Of a stretch of DNA of 34,508 bases, positions 6,913 through 14,311 are shown piece after piece. The first letter of the stretch is position 1. Every line of letters starts with the position of its first letter. The position numbers and the translations under genes are program-made. Source of the stretch: UBA9337 sp038331135 (GTDB taxonomy: Bacteria > Patescibacteriota > Minisyncoccia > Moranbacterales > UBA9337); assembly GCA_038331135.1 (NCBI GenBank), contig JBBQOS010000004.1, positions 1-34,508 on the forward strand. The letters run 5' to 3'. The notes under the pieces were generated by a model. It did no database searches. It was not told the origin of the DNA and saw only the letters and a list, made by a program, of their open reading frames with translations.

Positions 6913-7045
6913 TACAGAAGTTATTTTTTGGTTTAGAGTTTTAGTCGTAGGAGATTGCCGCGTCGGAGTACCTCCTCGCAATGACAACAAATTCGATTTT
7001 GCAATGACGAGAACTCGATTTCGCAAAGACAGTAAGTTCGATTTC
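6913..7045. repeat. Palindromic repeat, copy 4 (upstream flank of GIY-YIG gene)
   Basis: It holds the GGAGATTGCC...GGAGTACCTCC...TCGCAATGAC module (6950-6984) followed by three imperfect tandem units of the kind GAACTCGATTTCGCAAWGAC up to about 7045. The part from 6913 to 6949 is the GIY-YIG leader, which also occurs in inverted orientation at 14237-14275. It ends just before the eno stop codon. Confidence 0.8.
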
Positions 7046-7064
7046 GTAATAATAAAAATGTTAA

Positions 7065-8327
7065 CTACTCACCTAGCATCTGCTCATTAATTCTAAGTAA
7101 TCGATTATATTTGCAAATTCTTTCCCCGCGAGAAAGTGAACCAGTTTTAATAAAATCTGCATTTGTTCCAGCCGCCAAATCTGCGATGAAATCATCTGTA
7201 GTTTCTCCGCTTCTGTGAGATATCACCGTTTTCATATTATTTTCTTTGGCCAAATTTATACAATCAATCGTTTCACTTAGCGTTCCAATTTGATTTACTT
7301 TTATAAGCACACTGTTACAAGCCTTTTCTTCAATGGCTTTTTTGACCATTTTAACATTAGTAACTAGCAAATCATCTCCGATAGTCATTACCTCACTGCC
7401 TATTTTTTCATTCATCAATCTCCAGCCTTCCCAATCACCTTCAGCTAGTCCATCTTCGACAGACATAATATTATATTTGTCAATCCAATCTTTATAAAGA
7501 TTAATTAAATTTTCTTTATTAAGTTTTTCTTTTTCAGGTTTTAAAAAATATTGATTTTCAGCAACTTTATAAAAAGAATTAGCCGCTGCATCCAATGCTA
7601 TAAAAACTTCTACTCCCGGTTTATAACCCGCATCAATTATCGCCTGAGTTATTACCTCCAAGGCTTGTGAATTACTTTCTAGTTGAGGTGCAAATCCGCC
7701 CTCATCACCTACGGCAGTGCTTTGACCAAGAGAAGTTAGAATTTTTTTAAGAGCAAAAAATACCTCACTTCCCGCTCTTAGCTGTTCAGCATAACCGACA
7801 ACTCCTTGAGGTACTAATTTAAATTCTTGAATACTCAATCCTGAATCAGAATGCTCTCCACCATTTATAATGTTAAACATTGGAATGGTTTTAAATTCAT
7901 CCAGTTTAAAATTAAAAGTATCAGCAATGTATTGATATAATTCCTTTTCTTGGCTAATGGCCGATGCCCTACAAACAGCTAAAGATATTCCCAAAATAGA
8001 GTTAGCCCCGAAATTAGTTTTATTTTCTGTCCCATCTAATTCTAACATTTTAGCATCAATTGCTCTTTGATCAGTACTTTCCATTCCTATTAAAGTTGGC
8101 GCAATTTTTTCATTTACATTGGCCACAGCTTTAAGCACGCCCTTGCCTCCATAGCGACTTTTATCTTCGTCTCGAAGTTCGAGAGCTTCCCTAGATCCAG
8201 TCGAAGCTCCACTGGGCACACCAGCTGTCGCTTTTATTCCACCTTCCAAAGTAACTTCCACCTCTACTGTGGGATTTCCGCGTGAATCAAGAATTTCGCG
8301 AGCGTATATTTTTTGTATTTTGGCCAT
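7065..8327 (-). CDS. eno: Enolase
   Basis: It dehydrates 2-phosphoglycerate to phosphoenolpyruvate. Its 420 residues show all family hallmarks: AREILDSRGNPTVEVEV at the start, SGASTGSREALELRD, the metal ligands in FIALDAAANSF, VEDGLAEGDWEGW and IGDDLLVTN, the catalytic lysine in LIKVNQIGTLSE, and the signature SHRSGETTDDFIADLA with GSLSRGERICKYNRLLRI at the end. It pairs functionally with gpmI downstream. The 5' leader has four tandem 8-bp units ending 9 bp from the start codon. No Shine-Dalgarno is seen. Confidence 0.97.
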   Translation of the reverse strand: MAKIQKIYAREILDSRGNPTVEVEVTLEGGIKATAGVPSGASTGSREALELRDEDKSRYGGKGVLKAVANVNEKIAPTLIGMESTDQRAIDAKMLELDGTENKTNFGANSILGISLAVCRASAISQEKELYQYIADTFNFKLDEFKTIPMFNIINGGEHSDSGLSIQEFKLVPQGVVGYAEQLRAGSEVFFALKKILTSLGQSTAVGDEGGFAPQLESNSQALEVITQAIIDAGYKPGVEVFIALDAAANSFYKVAENQYFLKPEKEKLNKENLINLYKDWIDKYNIMSVEDGLAEGDWEGWRLMNEKIGSEVMTIGDDLLVTNVKMVKKAIEEKACNSVLIKVNQIGTLSETIDCINLAKENNMKTVISHRSGETTDDFIADLAAGTNADFIKTGSLSRGERICKYNRLLRINEQMLGE

Positions 8328-8336
8328 AGTTATGTC

Positions 8337-8368
8337 ATTTTAACATTCTAACATTTTAACATTTTAAC
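8337..8368. repeat. Four tandem 8-bp units in the eno leader
   Basis: ATTTTAAC is repeated four times (the second unit is ATTCTAAC) from 8337 to 8368, ending within 10 bp of the eno ATG. Its place in the mRNA leader means a change in unit number would alter the spacing ahead of the start codon. Similar AACATGTTAAAATG-type strings occur at 258-290 and 8395-8425. Confidence 0.6.
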
Positions 8369-8631
8369 ACCATTGAAATCTGATATGGCATCTATGTCGA
8401 TATACTAACATGCTACATTGTTAATATGAACTTATATTATTTTAATTTACATTTTAAATTATACTATTTAAATAAATTAAAAACAAGAAACTAAACATAA
8501 AACACTTTAGCATATTAACATAAAACAAAAAACATAAAGTATAAAACAAAAATAATATAGGAACTATTAGTCCTCAAGATACGGCCGTAGGAAAATGGCT
8601 AATATCGAATTAACTGAAGCCCTACTAGTAT

Positions 8632-8669
8632 GTCATTTCGACCGTAGCGATAGCGGAGTGGAAAAATCT
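8632..8669. repeat. Remnant of a second repeat family (GTCATTTCGACC type)
   Basis: The sequence reads GTCATTTCGACC, then GTAGCGATAGCGGAGTGG, then AAAAATCT. This matches the general form GTCATTTCGACCGAAGCG...GGAGTGGAGAAATCT that turns up between genes in many bacterial genomes. Only this single copy is seen in the window. The surrounding 8370-8630 and 8670-8728 are AT-rich with no gene visible; 8570-8625 is relatively GC-balanced and can form short hairpins of unknown meaning. Confidence 0.5.
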
Positions 8670-8728
8670 AACCTCATATTATAAATAATCTAGTTAATCT
8701 AGTGTAAAAATTATTTTAAAAAAATTTT

Positions 8729-8850
8729 AAAGCCCTGCTGATATGTGATATCTGCAGGGCTTTAACTACCTAGATGGGGATCATTTCTTCCCCCCATCTT
8801 TGTTTCTTCGTCGGGTGGCTACCAGCCCGACCAAACCAGTTTATAAATGG
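8729..8850 (-). ncRNA. Candidate structured RNA with intrinsic terminator
   Basis: Read on minus, three hairpins follow one another. The first (8811-8830) has arms TCGGG/CCCGA, extended by TGG/CCA. The second (8772-8799) has arms AGATGGGG/CCCCATCT. The third (8729-8763) has arms AAAGCCCTGC/GCAGGGCTTT with an inner GATAT/ATATC, followed by AAAATTTTTTT. The last is a good intrinsic terminator. The region is clearly richer in GC than its surroundings, lacks an open reading frame, and lies between the DUF167 gene and eno. I do not recognise the family: tmRNA, SRP RNA and common riboswitch cores are absent. The 5' end is a guess. Confidence 0.45.
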
Positions 8851-8957
8851 CAGACATCAGTCAAATATAAACATACGCGAAAAATGACTGTATTTAAAAA
8901 ATGGACTTTGTTAAAAAAGGACTTATAATCTTTATATTCCTCTGCCAAGTAAAAAAA

Positions 8958-9179
8958 TTAAATCATAATATCTATAATTTTAATCTTAGCTGATTTTCCA
9001 CCAATGATGTCAACTGAGCTTTTACTAACTCCAAAATGCTTAGCCAATATTTTTATCAGCATAGCGTTAGCTTCTCCATCCACGGGTGGAGCCGTAACTT
9101 TTATTTTATAATCACCTTCGCCTATTTTTTTTATTTCATTTCTGGATGATCGCGGGATAACTCTGGCATAGATTCTCAT
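8958..9179 (-). CDS. DUF167/YggU family protein
   Basis: This 73-residue protein carries the DUF167 (UPF0235) pattern: RVIPRSSRNEI, YKIKVTAPPVDGEANAMLIKILAKHFGVSKSSVDIIGGKSAKIKII. The VDGEAN...L...KSxxxIxxGxxSxxK layout is diagnostic. The fold is known but the biochemical role is not settled. It overlaps the end of the ferric-reductase-like gene by 4 bp, so it is translated from the same message as the last gene of the membrane cluster. Confidence 0.9.
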   Translation of the reverse strand: MRIYARVIPRSSRNEIKKIGEGDYKIKVTAPPVDGEANAMLIKILAKHFGVSKSSVDIIGGKSAKIKIIDIMI

Positions 9180-10039
9180 ATTTGTTGCTTTTTTCTTTGA
9201 AAAAATTTAACTAGTCTGGTTAAAATATTAACAACAACGATAATCACTAAAAATGCATTCGCATAAATATAGAAACTTCTGGCCCAACCGTCAGCTAAAT
9301 CCGTACCCAAATATAAACCGTGATAAACTGCCATTGCGTATAGAGGAATATTTAAAAAATGCGTAATACGCCAAACTTTATAATTAATAAATTTTCGTAA
9401 ATAAGAAGATACCACTAAAACTAACATCAAATACATGGTTAAAATTCCAAAAGCCAAAGTTAAACCATAAGTCTTATTGGCAAAAGGCACGAGCACATCT
9501 ATCCAGCTAAATTGAAGATACTCATCAAAAAGTAAAGCTCCGCCATGCACCAAAACCAAAATAATCGCTTGCACCGAAAGCCAAGTGTGTATATTCAAGG
9601 AAAAAATAGGACTAATCAACTTATTTAACAAAGGAGTTCGAATGCTGAGACCTAAAAACATCACAACGTACAAAAGAAAAAAAGAAAGCAAGCCTGTCAC
9701 TCGTGCGACATACCAAGCCCAGGATACTTTATTTTCCACAACAGTCGTATTTTCATTAACCGTCTTGGTGGCTACCGGGGAAAGATTACTTAGAGGATCA
9801 GTTCCTCCCAAGATTTCTGCTCCGTCATAAAAGCCATCATTATCAGAATCCGGATTAATCTTATCCGTTTTAAAAATTTCTTTTTCACCCAAGTCAGTCA
9901 ATCCGTCTAAATCACTATCCAGTATTATTTCATTTTTGTAGTCTAAATTTATTTTAAGATTATCTTGGGCAAATCCAAAATTAATAATAAAAAATAATCC
10001 CCAAACACACAAACCGCTAAATACTATTTTATTTTTCAT
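9176..10039 (-). CDS. Ferric-reductase-like haem b membrane protein with calcium-type repeat
   Basis: The protein has 287 residues. There is a signal peptide (1-25), then an acidic Ca-binding-like repeat DSDLDGLTDLGEKEIF ... DSDNDGFYDGAE (41-75), a linker, and five or six membrane helices from about 108 to 275. Two helices each carry a pair of histidines, His151/His165 and His227/His240, with the 13-14 residue spacing that binds two b-type haems in the ferric reductase / MsrQ-like superfamily. No FAD or NAD domain is fused. Electrons would move across the membrane to or from an external partner. The ApbE gene just upstream suggests a flavinylated partner. Substrate unknown. Confidence 0.8.
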   Translation of the reverse strand: MKNKIVFSGLCVWGLFFIINFGFAQDNLKINLDYKNEIILDSDLDGLTDLGEKEIFKTDKINPDSDNDGFYDGAEILGGTDPLSNLSPVATKTVNENTTVVENKVSWAWYVARVTGLLSFFLLYVVMFLGLSIRTPLLNKLISPIFSLNIHTWLSVQAIILVLVHGGALLFDEYLQFSWIDVLVPFANKTYGLTLAFGILTMYLMLVLVVSSYLRKFINYKVWRITHFLNIPLYAMAVYHGLYLGTDLADGWARSFYIYANAFLVIIVVVNILTRLVKFFQRKKQQI

Positions 10040-10043
10040 AAAT

Positions 10044-10955
10044 TTAAATTAACGCCTCGGACTTAATTAATTCCTTAGTATCTTTTAAAAAAATACTTCT
10101 TATCTTATTTTCATTAGCAAAATTCAAACCCCTTTCCAATCCCATTAAAAATAAAATCTTAGCCAAAACATCCGCTTCTTCAGTAGTGTCAGCAATAGCT
10201 GTAACTGATTTTAAATCAAAGCTGAAATTATCTACATCTTGAGGATTTATTAAATGATGAAATTTTTTGCCATTAATCTCCCAGTGTTTGCGAGTATTTC
10301 CGCTGGTAGCGATTCCCTCATTGGAAATTTCTGCGATTATTTTATCCTCATCATCAGATTCCTCTATCGCGATTCCCCATTGTTCCCCTTTTTTATTTAA
10401 TCCGCTGGCGTATATATCTCCGCCCAAATCTACCAAAAAATTATTCCAACCAGCTAAGCGTAAGTTATCGACTATGTTATCAGCTATATATCCCTTTGCA
10501 ATTCCTGAAAAATCCATTTTTCTATAAAATTTTATCTGATTGCCCTCAATAATTATATCCTCCGCTAAATCTTTACTGAAAATTTTATTTGAAAATTCAT
10601 CTTTGACATTAAAATCATTATCTAAAAAAGTTCTCTTATATCCAATTTTTTCTAATCCTTCTAAAATCCTAGGATCAAAAATTTTCTTGCTTTTTAAATA
10701 ATAGTCCAATGACTTTTTTGCCAAATAAACCATATCTTCGCTAGCTGTATGAGATATTCCTAAATTATTATTTATTTTAGAAAGTTCGCTCTCCAAATTA
10801 AATCTACTCCAGATTAATTCTTTTTCTCTGCAAATATTTTCTGCTTTTTTAAAGCTCAAATAAACCTTTTTGTCTTCATTTTTGAAAGCAACAATTCCAA
10901 TATAGACATCCGTCCCCAAAGCCTTAAATTCTTTTTCAAAAATATTATCTTCCAT
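10044..10955 (-). CDS. apbE: FAD:protein FMN transferase (ApbE family)
   Basis: ApbE enzymes attach FMN covalently to a Thr/Ser of partner proteins outside the membrane. This protein has about 303 residues starting at MEDNIFEKEFKALGTDVYI. An upstream ATG would add 14 residues that overlap the preceding gene, so the inner start is preferred. Signature motifs are WSRFNLESELSKIN, DFSGIAKGYIADNI, FLVDLGGDIYASG, ATSGNTRKHW, HHLINPQ and the metal-binding SVTAIADTTEEADVLAK. No lipobox or signal peptide is evident, so its location is uncertain. It lies 4 bp before the haem b protein gene. No FMN-acceptor motif of the form [DS]GA[TS] was noticed in neighbouring proteins. Confidence 0.9.
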   Translation of the reverse strand: MEDNIFEKEFKALGTDVYIGIVAFKNEDKKVYLSFKKAENICREKELIWSRFNLESELSKINNNLGISHTASEDMVYLAKKSLDYYLKSKKIFDPRILEGLEKIGYKRTFLDNDFNVKDEFSNKIFSKDLAEDIIIEGNQIKFYRKMDFSGIAKGYIADNIVDNLRLAGWNNFLVDLGGDIYASGLNKKGEQWGIAIEESDDEDKIIAEISNEGIATSGNTRKHWEINGKKFHHLINPQDVDNFSFDLKSVTAIADTTEEADVLAKILFLMGLERGLNFANENKIRSIFLKDTKELIKSEALI

Positions 10956-10956
10956 T

Positions 10957-11289
10957 TTATTTTTCAAAACTATCCACAATTCCATTCCTATCATCATCTT
11001 TAACGATATAAATTTCTGCTACAGTCGGATGAGCGTCATCTTTGTCCAAAATTCCATCACCGTCACTGTCCTTCAAGATAACAGTCTCTACGCTTTTAGT
11101 GGTAGTTGTAGTCTGAGCCAAATTAACACTGGCATCATTATTTGACTCGACACTATTATTGTCATCTTTTTGTTGATACTCTTTATCCTCATTCTCATCT
11201 TTATCATCCGCTCTAACGACAAAATTCCCCCCGACAAAAAACATTATTATTAAAATTAAACCTACCCATTTAAATTTTTCTTTTTCCAT
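10957..11289 (-). CDS. Secreted protein with calcium-type Asp-rich repeats
   Basis: This 110-residue protein has an N-terminal hydrophobic signal (about residues 8-26, ending VVRADD), an acidic and Ser/Thr-rich linker, and a C-terminal pair of thrombospondin-type-3 / EF-hand-like loops, DSDGDGILDKDD and DDDRNGIVDSFE. Such loops bind calcium. A similar repeat occurs at the N-terminus of the haem b protein two genes downstream, which suggests the two proteins work at the same cell face. Its stop lies just before the apbE start. No enzyme motif is present. Confidence 0.7.
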   Translation of the reverse strand: MEKEKFKWVGLILIIMFFVGGNFVVRADDKDENEDKEYQQKDDNNSVESNNDASVNLAQTTTTTKSVETVILKDSDGDGILDKDDAHPTVAEIYIVKDDDRNGIVDSFEK

Positions 11290-11347
11290 ATATTTAAGTA
11301 TATTAGCTTGCTAGCATATTAATATTTTAGCAATTGGACAATTCAAA

Positions 11348-11662
11348 TTATGATGTTTTTGTTTTCTTATCCGGAGTTTTTTTAACTGCTGGAGTTTTTG
11401 TCGTATTGGTAGTAACCACATTTTGTTGCTCGATAGTCTTTGACGCCGTGTTTAAGTCTCTTAATTTATTTTCTCTCTCTATGGATATCTTATTTTGAGC
11501 TTCCTGAATATCTATATTCACAGGCGCAGTATTCTCCTCGATTTTATTTTCTAAAGAAAATTTATTTTTATCTCGATCTTTCATCCCGCAGACAGCCAAT
11601 GCAACGACAAGTACGTTTATTATGAAAACTCCTATTTTATAACCATGTTTTTTTATTTCCAT
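11348..11662 (-). CDS. Small membrane-anchored protein, unknown
   Basis: This 104-residue protein has one membrane helix near residues 9-25 (IGVFIINVLVVALAVCG) and then a charged, low-complexity outer part ending in TKTPAVKKTPDKKTKTS. There is no recognisable domain. The Cys of AVCGM is not in a good lipobox context. It lies between the phosphoesterase gene and the calcium-type secreted protein, all on the same strand and closely spaced, so it is probably part of the same surface cluster. Confidence 0.6.
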   Translation of the reverse strand: MEIKKHGYKIGVFIINVLVVALAVCGMKDRDKNKFSLENKIEENTAPVNIDIQEAQNKISIERENKLRDLNTASKTIEQQNVVTTNTTKTPAVKKTPDKKTKTS

Positions 11663-11680
11663 ATAATTTAAAATTATTTT

Positions 11681-12505
11681 TTATAGCTCTATTTTGTAAT
11701 AAAATCCTGACCCACTCTCCAGAGAAACAGAGGGAATTAAATGATGGATTATTCCATTTTTTTCTATTTGCTCATCATAAATATGGAAATGTCCCGAGAA
11801 GATGTGTTTAACATTTCCACTTTGGACAAACAATTCTTCTAAATATTTATAATCTTCTCTAATTGTGTTTGAATCTCCACGTTTTAGCATTGGAAGATGC
11901 ATTGCAATAATTACATTTTTCTTAGTTTGCAAGGCTTTTTTAAGCCAAGCCACTTGCTCATCTTCTATGAATCCCCGACCATGTTCATCTATTCCGGTGA
12001 TATCAGCGTAAGTTTCCGAATTATCCAGAACTATTATTCTCCAACTTTTTTTATCTATATAATAATATCTTTCTTTAGACAAAAGCTCGTTAAAGTGCAA
12101 TAATTTATCATGATTGCCCTTTACCCAAACCATTGGATAATTTTTTGTTACTTCTAGTAATTTTTTGGTATTTTTTCTACTAGGACGATTTAAATTATCT
12201 CCTAACGCAACCACTAAATCACTATCCTCCATATTTCTCAAGGCTTCTCCTACATTTTTTTCAAACTTATTTGGAATCAATACATTCATAGCCTCTCCCC
12301 CATCATCTCGGACTGATTGATCTCCGGCATGAATATCGGCGATAAATCCAATTTTTAGAGGTGAACTACAATAATTCAAAAACCATACACTCCCAACAAT
12401 TAGCGAGATTAGAATACCCACCCCTAATATTTTTAAAGTTTTTTTATTCTTTAAAATATTGACTGCTTTATTGTAATGAATTTTAAATTCTTTCTTTAAT
12501 TTCAT
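11681..12505 (-). CDS. Membrane-anchored calcineurin-like metallophosphoesterase
   Basis: A membrane helix at about residues 26-44 is followed by a two-metal phosphoesterase domain: FIADIHAGD (Asp57, His59), ALGDNLNRP, WVKGNHDKL, AMHLPML and SGHFHIYD. These are the five canonical metal-binding blocks. The 274-residue length leaves no room for another domain. The substrate cannot be told from sequence. It overlaps the preceding small membrane-protein gene by 23 bp, indicating translational coupling. A related phosphoesterase is cut by the right window edge (34188-34508). Confidence 0.85.
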   Translation of the reverse strand: MKLKKEFKIHYNKAVNILKNKKTLKILGVGILISLIVGSVWFLNYCSSPLKIGFIADIHAGDQSVRDDGGEAMNVLIPNKFEKNVGEALRNMEDSDLVVALGDNLNRPSRKNTKKLLEVTKNYPMVWVKGNHDKLLHFNELLSKERYYYIDKKSWRIIVLDNSETYADITGIDEHGRGFIEDEQVAWLKKALQTKKNVIIAMHLPMLKRGDSNTIREDYKYLEELFVQSGNVKHIFSGHFHIYDEQIEKNGIIHHLIPSVSLESGSGFYYKIEL

Positions 12506-12737
12506 TTTTTATTATGTCATCAATGCCATCTGGCACCATATCCCCCGAAGGATTGTGCTGGGTGGCTTCAAAATAAATAACATCTTTTATTAGAAAAATA
12601 ATATTTTTTGAATCCAATTTTAATTCTTCTATAATCGAGATATTTTTCTGCTGACTACGAATAAGTATTGCTCCGACAAAAACAAATAGCAGAAAGAAAC
12701 CCACTATAAAAATAATAAAAAATATCTTTTTAAACAT
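12483..12737 (-). CDS. Small single-span membrane protein, unknown
   Basis: This 84-residue protein has a long N-terminal membrane helix (about residues 4-26, FFIIFIVGFFLLFVFVGAILI) and a short polar domain containing NPSGDMVPDGIDD. It is the first gene of the minus-strand run that ends with DUF167, and it overlaps the phosphoesterase gene by 23 bp. No family is recognised. Confidence 0.55.
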   Translation of the reverse strand: MFKKIFFIIFIVGFFLLFVFVGAILIRSQQKNISIIEELKLDSKNIIFLIKDVIYFEATQHNPSGDMVPDGIDDIIKNEIKERI

Positions 12738-12848
12738 AAAATTGCTTTTATTTTGTCAATTAACTATAGCATATTTTTAAAATTTAAAAAAGGGCATTAA
12801 AGGAGCTTTCTGAAAATTTTTTTTGCTAAAATTTTACTAAAATTAAAA

Positions 12849-13541
12849 TTATTTTATCTCATAAATAACGTCTTTCTTCTCTACCACAATCCTCCATTTA
12901 TTTTTCTGAGCAATTTCTTTTAAATTATGATTGGGGTTAAAAGCAATTGGATTATCAACTAATTCCAAGAAACTAGCATCTGATTCTGTATCTCCCACAC
13001 CATAAGAATCTTTAAACGTTAATTTATTTTCATAAATATATTGCTTGATAAACTGCCCCTTGTTTCGCACTGGCACAAAACCTTCTTTGCCTGTATAGAC
13101 ACCGTTATCGTCTTGCTCATAAACACTTCCAAAAACTTCGTCAAAATGAAGATGCAATTTATTAAATTCATTAACAATCTCAATTGGCGAACCACTAACT
13201 GCAATAATATGATAATTTTTTCCCCTTAATTCTTTAATTAGTTTTTCGGCGAAAACATAAGTTCTATCCTTATGAAATGGCACCACTATTTTACTAGCCT
13301 TAATAATATCCTCTTCGCGACAATCTTTAATATATTTTTCATAAAGCCCCACTAGCGCAATCCTATAATCCTCATAAGTTCCTACATGCTCTAACCAATT
13401 GGTGTAGGCTTTATTTAATTCTTTGCGCACACTTAAAGGAAAAACTTTAAGCCAAACCAACTCATTCATCAATTCAAAATGAAGATTTTTACGAAAAATT
13501 GTCCCGTCAATATCAAAAACAGCTAATTTATTTTTTGTCAT
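12849..13541 (-). CDS. HAD-family hydrolase (SerB-like, subfamily IB)
   Basis: The HAD motifs are in order: motif I FDIDGTIF (Asp9, Asp11), motif II AVSGSP near residue 115, and motif IV YGVGDTESDASFLE near 180. The cap between motifs I and II is helical, as in the phosphoserine phosphatase/CicA-type group (HAD-IB). It dephosphorylates a small molecule; serine phosphate is possible but not shown. The 230 residues fit the family. It starts 3 bp after the stop of the SpoU methyltransferase gene, so the two form an operon. Confidence 0.85.
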   Translation of the reverse strand: MTKNKLAVFDIDGTIFRKNLHFELMNELVWLKVFPLSVRKELNKAYTNWLEHVGTYEDYRIALVGLYEKYIKDCREEDIIKASKIVVPFHKDRTYVFAEKLIKELRGKNYHIIAVSGSPIEIVNEFNKLHLHFDEVFGSVYEQDDNGVYTGKEGFVPVRNKGQFIKQYIYENKLTFKDSYGVGDTESDASFLELVDNPIAFNPNHNLKEIAQKNKWRIVVEKKDVIYEIK

Positions 13542-13544
13542 ATG

Positions 13545-14036
13545 TTATTTTTTTTCTGTTAATTTATACCCTGCCACGCCGAGGGCCACCGCCACATTGA
13601 GCGATTGCTTTTGGCCTCGCATCGGCAACTCCATAATGATATCACATTTCTTCAAAATTCGCTTATCAATTCCGCGCGGTTCATTACCCACGATTAAAAC
13701 TATTTTATCTTGGGGTTTAAAAGCTCGATAGTCAAGACTTCTCTCATTTTGCTCTAGCGCCACAATTTGGAAATTATCTTTTTTAAGTTTTTCAATAAGT
13801 TTTCCCAAGCTCTGAACTTTTTCCCAAGCCACATAATTATCCGCTCCCAGGGCCGTCTTGGATAACATTTTTTCTGCTTTACTCTGAAGCGCATATTCTT
13901 TTTTAGAGGGAGTTTGAGTAAAGCCGGTAATAAATATCTTATCCACTCCGATGCCATCTGCACTGCGAAACATCGAACCAACATTATAAGCGCTACGCAC
14001 TCGGTGCAAAATTAAATAAAACTTTTTTTCTTGCAT
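13545..14036 (-). CDS. SpoU/TrmH-family RNA methyltransferase
   Basis: This is a 163-residue SPOUT enzyme that transfers a methyl from S-adenosylmethionine to RNA, usually ribose 2'-OH. The three conserved motifs are all present: RSAYNVGSMFRSADG (residues 14-28), VLIVGNEPRGI (about 113-123) and LPMRGQKQSLNVAVALGVAGY (about 135-155), which form the trefoil knot. The asparagine and arginine of motif 1 are intact. No N-terminal RNA-binding extension is present. The target (tRNA or rRNA) cannot be told from sequence. It is preceded by a long palindromic repeat block. Confidence 0.9.
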   Translation of the reverse strand: MQEKKFYLILHRVRSAYNVGSMFRSADGIGVDKIFITGFTQTPSKKEYALQSKAEKMLSKTALGADNYVAWEKVQSLGKLIEKLKKDNFQIVALEQNERSLDYRAFKPQDKIVLIVGNEPRGIDKRILKKCDIIMELPMRGQKQSLNVAVALGVAGYKLTEKK

Positions 14037-14067
14037 CTATTCTAATAATTATAAAAGTTAATACCAG

Positions 14068-14285
14068 TTTTTATCTCGTCAGAATTGTGAAGCATCGTAA
14101 GAGATTGTCGCGCTATCGCTCGCAATGACAGATGTGCTAACGAGATTTCCACATGTCCCTTGAGTACAAAGTCCACTCGCAAAGACAGCAAAAAATCGAA
14201 CATCTCGTCTTTGCGAAGTACTCCAAAGCAATCTCCTGCGATTAAAGCTCTAAACCAAAAAATAACTTCTGTATAAAATAACGAG
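14068..14285. repeat. Palindromic repeat, copy 5, with an inverted GIY-YIG leader
   Basis: It lies between the exonuclease gene and the methyltransferase gene. The left part (14075-14130) repeats GAATTGTGAAGCATCGTAAG, AGATTGTCGCG and CTCGCAATGAC with a different inner hairpin (GCG-ATA-GCG). The middle (14139-14187) is an inverted copy of the CTTTG/CAAAG module. The right part (14206-14280) matches the leader of the GIY-YIG gene over about 75 bp with few differences, but no nuclease gene follows. Confidence 0.8.
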
Positions 14286-14311
14286 ATTCCTGCCGGCTGA
14301 TTTATTTAAAT

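Larger units (their letters stand above)
6428..7045 (-). mobile_element. Putative GIY-YIG/palindrome mobile unit
   Basis: The unit consists of palindromic repeats at 6428-6585, a small GIY-YIG nuclease gene at 6596-6898 and further palindromic repeats at about 6945-7045, the whole inserted between eno and gpmI. The nuclease leader (6905-6956) is matched by an inverted, gene-less copy at 14206-14280, which ties the gene and the palindromes into one unit. The design resembles REP elements served by RAYT transposases, but with a GIY-YIG enzyme. Movement is inferred from repeat sharing, not shown. Confidence 0.5.

Noticed and set aside
8729..8850. tmRNA, SRP RNA or 6S RNA
   Set aside because: No tRNA-Ala-like ends or tag frame, no GGAAGGAAGCA-type SRP loop, and no long near-perfect hairpin with a central bubble.
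8840..8880. TTGACT and TATAAA as promoter of the candidate RNA
   Set aside because: Spacing is only about 13 bp, too short for a normal sigma-70-type promoter.
10267..10527. Plus-strand frame opposite apbE
   Set aside because: It is a shadow of a well-supported minus-strand gene, as are the other plus frames opposite ricT, rpsB, gpmI, ileS, tyrS and the kinase genes.
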